From Desulfovibrio sp. Marseille-P6017 (GTDB lineage: Bacteria > Bacillota_A > Clostridia > Peptostreptococcales > Peptostreptococcaceae), in the NCBI GenBank assembly GCA_900604495.1, contig UWOR01000001.1, positions 310,001 through 374,000 on the forward strand: a stretch of DNA of 64,000 nucleotides, given 5' to 3'. The translations under genes were made by a program, and so were the position numbers. Below are positions 59,965 through 64,000 of this stretch, in pieces (positions within the stretch are counted from its first letter, which is position 1; each line of letters starts with the position of its first letter). Below the pieces are notes generated by a model. It searched no databases, was not told the DNA's origin, and worked only from the letters and a program-made list of their open reading frames with translations.

Positions 59965-60952
59965 CTAAATTGCATTATTTATAAAAATTTTAACTCTAAA
60001 CAATACTTTCCATATATAATATCTATCCATGAAGTAAAGTAAAGAGTATAAACTTTCTATTAATTTATCTTTGTATTTCATATTAGATTTTAAGATATAT
60101 TTAAAAGGTATTCTAATACTATCTAATATTTTATAATTTTGGATATCTTTCTCACTATCAAATATAATTCTATACATGCTATTTTTTTTCACCCTTATAA
60201 ATTTAATTACTATAGAGATATAATTTTTATTCTTATATTTATCAATATTTGAATACATTGATTTTACCATCTTAAGTTCTTTTTGTAATAAATCATAATC
60301 ACTCGCTTTATATGATAATGAGCCACTTACAATTCTCCAGTAGTATAATTTTTCATATGTAACCACTAACTTATCTATATATCTTAGTATATTAAACTTA
60401 AATATGGTATCTTCTCCATATTGCAAAGATTCATCGAACTTGATATTATTTTTTTTAATTATCTCAGAATCTATAATTCCACCCCATATTGTTCCTGAGT
60501 ATAATAAACTATTCAAGCTATCATATGATATATCATAAACTGTATAATCACATGCTTTATCTCCTGATAAAACTAGTTCTTTTTTTCTTTCATATCCTCC
60601 ATATACTATTTTGTAATTATTACGCTCTGCAATATCTACTAGTATTTCAAGAGAATTTGACTTTATCATATCATCAAAATCTAAGAAATATATGTACTTT
60701 CCTTTTGATAATTCAATACCTAAATTTCTACTATTTGATACACCTTTTCTCTTATTTTTAGTAATTATTTTATAATTACATTTTGATTTTTAATATATCT
60801 TTAGCAATACTTAAACTATTATCTTCACTGTTATCATCAATTATAATAATTTCAAAATTTTTATAGGTTTGTTTTATACATGATTCTAAACATTCTTTAA
60901 TATATAATTCAACATTATACATTGGGATTATAATACTTACTATTGGATTCAT
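59965..60952 (-). pseudogene. Family 2 glycosyltransferase, frameshifted
   Basis: The N-terminal frame starts at ATG 60952 (GGAGG upstream): MNPIVSIIIPMYNVELYIKE, then IIIIDDNSEDNSLSIAKDI, a GT-A nucleotide-sugar site. It stops after about 58 codons at TAA. The next frame continues KIITKNKRKGVSNSRNLGIELSKGKYIYFLDFDDMIKSN (the DxD metal site) and runs to 59965. An extra A in the A run at 60787-60791 explains the shift; with four A the two parts join as ILKSKCNYKIITKN. The product would be about 328 residues. It may be phase-variable, decayed or mis-sequenced. Its place in the polysaccharide cluster indicates a role in repeat-unit assembly. Confidence 0.8.
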
Positions 60953-60991
60953 TCATCTCCTCCATAATATATCTTAATCAATATAAATAAC

Positions 60992-62530
60992 TTATAATGT
61001 TACACTCTTTGGCTTAGTAACTTTTGCTATTTTTAGTATTATACTAAGTATATATTTAAATTCACTTGATCTATAAAATATAATTAAATATATTATATTA
61101 GGAATGCTAACACATACTATTCCCTTTACAACTAAAGACATAAAATCATTAGCTATATCTATTAAGTTACAAATATTAGTTGTGACTATCCCCGCAATTA
61201 TAGTCAAAAATATATAATAAACATACTTTTTAAAATATGCTTTAACTGGCTTGTTAAAAACATCTTTAAAAACTATTTTAGGTTGAATTCTTAAAGGTAT
61301 TAGTATACTACTAATAGTAGTTCCCATAAATATTCCTGAAAGTCCCCAATATTTAACAAGTATTATAGACGCTACTAGATTTATTGCTGATTCTATAAGA
61401 GGTTGATACTTATCTTTATCATAAATACCTGCTTTCTGTTTAAATGTTCCTATAGAATTTCTAAGACCTGATATATAAAAGTTAATCAATATTACTATTA
61501 ATGTTAATTTATCAAGAAGCAATCCTCTTCCAAAACACCAATCTATAAATGGCTCTAATAAATTATATAGAGATATTGCACAAAATGAATATATCCAAAA
61601 ATTTATTAAATACATTACATTAAAAATTTCATAAATTTTTTCTTTACATTCAGTAGCTATTAAATTACCTATACTATTTCCCATACCATTTAATAATGGT
61701 GTTAATAGCGATGCTAATTGAGATATAACCATTGTATAATTTGAATATAATCCTACTGTATTTATATTAATAAATGTAGATATCAATAGATTATCTGTTC
61801 CAAATACACAGTATCCTCCTATATTATGTAAAAATATAGCCTTTACATTCGTTACTAAGTTTTTCTTAGTATCTTCATCTACATGATAATTATCTTTTGT
61901 ATTAATATATTCATATCTATCACTTACAATTTTTCCATTATATATATTTTGAAGAATAAATATGCCTAAATCTATTAGTAAGTATAAGATATAATTTTTA
62001 GTTAATTTTAATATTACTATCTTCGTAAGTGTTGTAATTATATTAAATATAAGATTATATTTCGCTATTATATATCCTTTTTGATCTGCATTTATCAATG
62101 ACCATTTATGTGCATTTAAATATGAAATAACATTTTTAACAACAAATATAAAATATACAACTCCTATAAATGGAACTGTAGTTCCACCTTTTATAAATCT
62201 ACCCAATGCTACGTACATTACAGTACTTAATATAAATATAACTATTGCTAAAATGCCATATAGTTTTTTATATAATTGAACTAGAGCAATTACTTTATTG
62301 GTATCATTTTCAGCTAACGGTTTATATAAATTGTATACTATACTTGTTCCAATTCCTCCCTCTACTAAACTTAGCATAGATAATATACTAGTTAGTAATC
62401 CATTAACTCCTAAATATTCGGTACCTAAACTATTAATAAATACCATCCTAGATAAGAAACCTAGTATAATAATCACTATTTGTGTAATTATACTTACATA
62501 CATATTTTTTATAGAATTTTGTATCCTCAT
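60992..62530 (-). CDS. Polysaccharide flippase (Wzx/MviN-like)
   Basis: A 512-residue protein with 12-14 membrane segments. The opening MRIQNSIKNMYVSIITQIVIIILGFLSRMVFINSLGTEYLGVNGLL and the GYCVFGTDNLLISTFININTVGLYSNY segment (about 239-265) are characteristic of Firmicute sugar-repeat flippases in the MOP superfamily. It would carry lipid-linked repeat units to the outer face. It lies between two glycosyltransferase genes on the same strand. No polymerase (Wzy) is visible inside the window; it may lie beyond base 64000. Confidence 0.9.
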   Translation of the reverse strand: MRIQNSIKNMYVSIITQIVIIILGFLSRMVFINSLGTEYLGVNGLLTSILSMLSLVEGGIGTSIVYNLYKPLAENDTNKVIALVQLYKKLYGILAIVIFILSTVMYVALGRFIKGGTTVPFIGVVYFIFVVKNVISYLNAHKWSLINADQKGYIIAKYNLIFNIITTLTKIVILKLTKNYILYLLIDLGIFILQNIYNGKIVSDRYEYINTKDNYHVDEDTKKNLVTNVKAIFLHNIGGYCVFGTDNLLISTFININTVGLYSNYTMVISQLASLLTPLLNGMGNSIGNLIATECKEKIYEIFNVMYLINFWIYSFCAISLYNLLEPFIDWCFGRGLLLDKLTLIVILINFYISGLRNSIGTFKQKAGIYDKDKYQPLIESAINLVASIILVKYWGLSGIFMGTTISSILIPLRIQPKIVFKDVFNKPVKAYFKKYVYYIFLTIIAGIVTTNICNLIDIANDFMSLVVKGIVCVSIPNIIYLIIFYRSSEFKYILSIILKIAKVTKPKSVTL

Positions 62531-62563
62531 ATCCCCATACCCTCTGTCTTAATATTTAGAATT

Positions 62564-63586
62564 TTATTTAATACGATTTTTTATAAGCAAATAAGCCAAT
62601 GAGTATAACCTTCTATCAACCAATATTTTTATATATTTATAAAGTCTAATTTTATCTTTATTATATTCAATAAAATCACAAAATTCTTTGTCACTACATA
62701 GATGCTTTAATATATTATTTCTCTCAATTTTACTCATATTATTTTCTTCAAATATAATTTTTTCAAAAACTATTTTATAATGTTCTAAAAACCATATTTC
62801 TATATAATCTTTAAGTTCTTCATTATATTTTATTAGTCGAAGTAACTTGTTCATCTCATAATGAGAAGATGATACCTCATATACTAAGTCATTTTTATTT
62901 CTTTTTTGTATTCCACCCTTACCTCTTTCTCCTCTATAGTGATACTTTATATCTTTAGATAAATACATAGATTTAGTATTCTGTAAGAATTTCAAATTAA
63001 AGCAAAAATCTTCAAAGCATACCATATCTGTATCGAATTTCAAATTATTATTTCTAATTATTGAAGCGTTATATAGCTTTGCGCAAGGAGATAAAAATGG
63101 ACTTTTTATAGACTCTATAATATAATCTAGATACTTATCAAAATCTTCTTTTTTAATAAAAATCTCTTCAGATACTCCACTTACTTTATCTTGTATCTTT
63201 TTCCCATTAGTATATTCCTCTCTGTATACTCCAGAGTAAATAATATCAGCATTACTATCTTTTATCTTACTATATAATTTTTCAATACAATCACTTTCAA
63301 TCCAATCGTCGCTGTCACAAAACATTATATAATCTCCTGTAGATTCTTTAATTCCTAAATTTCTAGCAGAAGATACTCCTTGATTTTTCTTATGTATAAG
63401 TATTATCCTTTTATCTTTAATTGCATATTCATCACATATTTCTCTACTTTTATCGGTTGAGCCATCATTTACTAGTATCACCTCTATATCTTCAAAGGTT
63501 TGAGATAATATAGAATCTATACAGCACTTCAAATCCCTTTCAGCATTGTATATAGGAACTATAATGCTTACTTTTGTCTTACTCAT
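62564..63586 (-). CDS. Family 2 glycosyltransferase
   Basis: A 340-residue enzyme from the ATG at 63586 (GGGAGAAG five bases before; an ATG four codons upstream is an alternative). The GT-A fold shows VSIIVPIYNAERDLKCCIDSILSQTFEDIEVILVNDGSTDKSREIC (about 5-50), ARNLGIKESTGDYIMFCDSDDWIESDCIEKL with the DxD metal site, and CFEDFCFNLKFLQ (the general-base ED pair, about 196-208). It adds a sugar to the lipid-linked repeat unit. The donor and linkage cannot be told from sequence. It precedes the flippase with 33 bases between. Confidence 0.93.
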   Translation of the reverse strand: MSKTKVSIIVPIYNAERDLKCCIDSILSQTFEDIEVILVNDGSTDKSREICDEYAIKDKRIILIHKKNQGVSSARNLGIKESTGDYIMFCDSDDWIESDCIEKLYSKIKDSNADIIYSGVYREEYTNGKKIQDKVSGVSEEIFIKKEDFDKYLDYIIESIKSPFLSPCAKLYNASIIRNNNLKFDTDMVCFEDFCFNLKFLQNTKSMYLSKDIKYHYRGERGKGGIQKRNKNDLVYEVSSSHYEMNKLLRLIKYNEELKDYIEIWFLEHYKIVFEKIIFEENNMSKIERNNILKHLCSDKEFCDFIEYNKDKIRLYKYIKILVDRRLYSLAYLLIKNRIK

Positions 63587-63610
63587 AACTTCTCCCATCT
63601 ATACAATTTC

Positions 63611-64000
63611 TTATATTTTTATAACTCGATTAATAGCTACTTTAATCAAGGATTTTGTATCATACTTTCTCAAAACATTATATTTTCTCATTAGCATATA
63701 TTGCCTTATACCTGATTTTATATCTTTATACTGCATGGATATATCAAACCTATCAACTATATATTTTTTATAAAACATATTAAAGTACATTTTTCTATCT
63801 TTATCAGTCATAGAAATACTATCTAAAGTATTTTTTACTATGTCTAAATGTTCATTACATCTTTTTATTTTCTTCTCTTTACTGTCATCTCCTGTAGACA
63901 TACTATTTTTATAAATAATATAATTATATAAAGGTTCATCTAAAAAACCTCTTTTATACTTATAGTAAACTGGTAGTAACATCTGCCAATTTTGACCTCG
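63611..64000 (-). CDS. Family 2 glycosyltransferase, C-terminal part (runs off right edge)
   Basis: The frame is open through base 64000: codons upstream of the internal methionine at 63982 read RGQNWQ, so with what follows the protein has QNWQMLLPVYYKYKRGFLDEPLYNYIIYKNSMS. This GGQNWQMLLP segment is a conserved late motif of a common GT2 subgroup. About 130 C-terminal residues are present and the catalytic GT-A domain lies outside the window. Its stop is 24 bases before the next glycosyltransferase start, so both belong to one operon. Confidence 0.85.
   Translation of the reverse strand, partial: RGQNWQMLLPVYYKYKRGFLDEPLYNYIIYKNSMSTGDDSKEKKIKRCNEHLDIVKNTLDSISMTDKDRKMYFNMFYKKYIVDRFDISMQYKDIKSGIRQYMLMRKYNVLRKYDTKSLIKVAINRVIKI

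Noticed and set aside
1..64000. tRNA genes, rRNA genes, CRISPR arrays, insertion sequences or prophage genes
   Set aside because: None was recognised on reading both strands; no spaced direct repeats of CRISPR type and no transposase or integrase frames are present.

Overview
The window is AT-rich Gram-positive DNA with strong AGGAGG-type ribosome binding sites, ATG/GTG/TTG starts and A/T-ending codons. It fits a clostridium of the Peptostreptococcaceae, in the neighbourhood of Clostridioides, Paeniclostridium, Paraclostridium and Romboutsia. Supporting signs are a close homologue of the C. difficile epigenetic methyltransferase CamA next to ptsH-ptsI, patatins and a cell-wall amidase (an order I recall from C. 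difficile), a class II cyclic-di-GMP riboswitch, and a HesB-like selenoprotein with an in-frame UGA. No rRNA, tRNA, transposase, integrase or CRISPR array was seen.

Layout. 1-6216: a BaiN/HI0933-like flavoprotein (cut by the left edge), a PAP2 phosphatase, and an ECF sigma factor with a membrane protein and an ABC-2 exporter. 6.4-11.8 kb: hpt, a CobD-like PLP enzyme, a YkvA-type protein, BCAA transporter brnQ with a CodY-like box, and a glycerophosphodiester phosphodiesterase. 11.9-16.1 kb: a sulfur/redox group (siroheme reductase, CoA-disulfide reductase-rhodanese, LysR regulator, flavodoxin behind a Fur box). 16.2-22.8 kb: a hybrid-sensor histidine kinase and a MarR-controlled heterodimeric ABC exporter. 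23.4-26.9 kb: a DUF4097 protein, the selenoprotein pair, and a BMP lipoprotein divergent from a Crp/Fnr regulator across a perfect palindrome. 27.0-34.8 kb: ptsI, ptsH, two patatins, camA and an amidase. 35.0-42.7 kb: a DUF4358-MBOAT-DHHW acylation operon, cell-wall hydrolases, galE and rnpB. 42.8-45.7 kb: a c-di-GMP-II riboswitch leading into an atypical NarL-type regulator, an LCP ligase and an amidase-SPOR protein. 46.0-52.6 kb: a probable RiPP cluster (81-residue precursor, HprK-like kinase, radical SAM/SPASM enzyme, PqqD, secreted protein, ABC exporter, nucleotidyltransferase). 52.7-56.2 kb: a large fibro-slime/Cna-B surface protein and an S26 peptidase. 56.3-64.0 kb: a surface polysaccharide locus (CapD/WbpM dehydratase, BY-kinase, Wzz, flippase, glycosyltransferases), open at the right edge.

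The least explained signal is a family of five long intergenic hairpins plus one broken half. They share an inner core close to GCAGCATCTTTTCAGCTGC, but each has its own 22-28 bp arm sequence. Beside three of them, the DNA strand running into the hairpin is depleted in T and enriched in C over several hundred bases, whichever way the gene reads. This suggests a structured, possibly mutagenic or mobile element.

Four genes (an ABC permease, the nucleotidyltransferase, the S26 peptidase and one glycosyltransferase) carry single-base frameshifts. These are either real decay or sequencing error. Base counts below were made by eye on stated 120-base blocks; no database search was possible.
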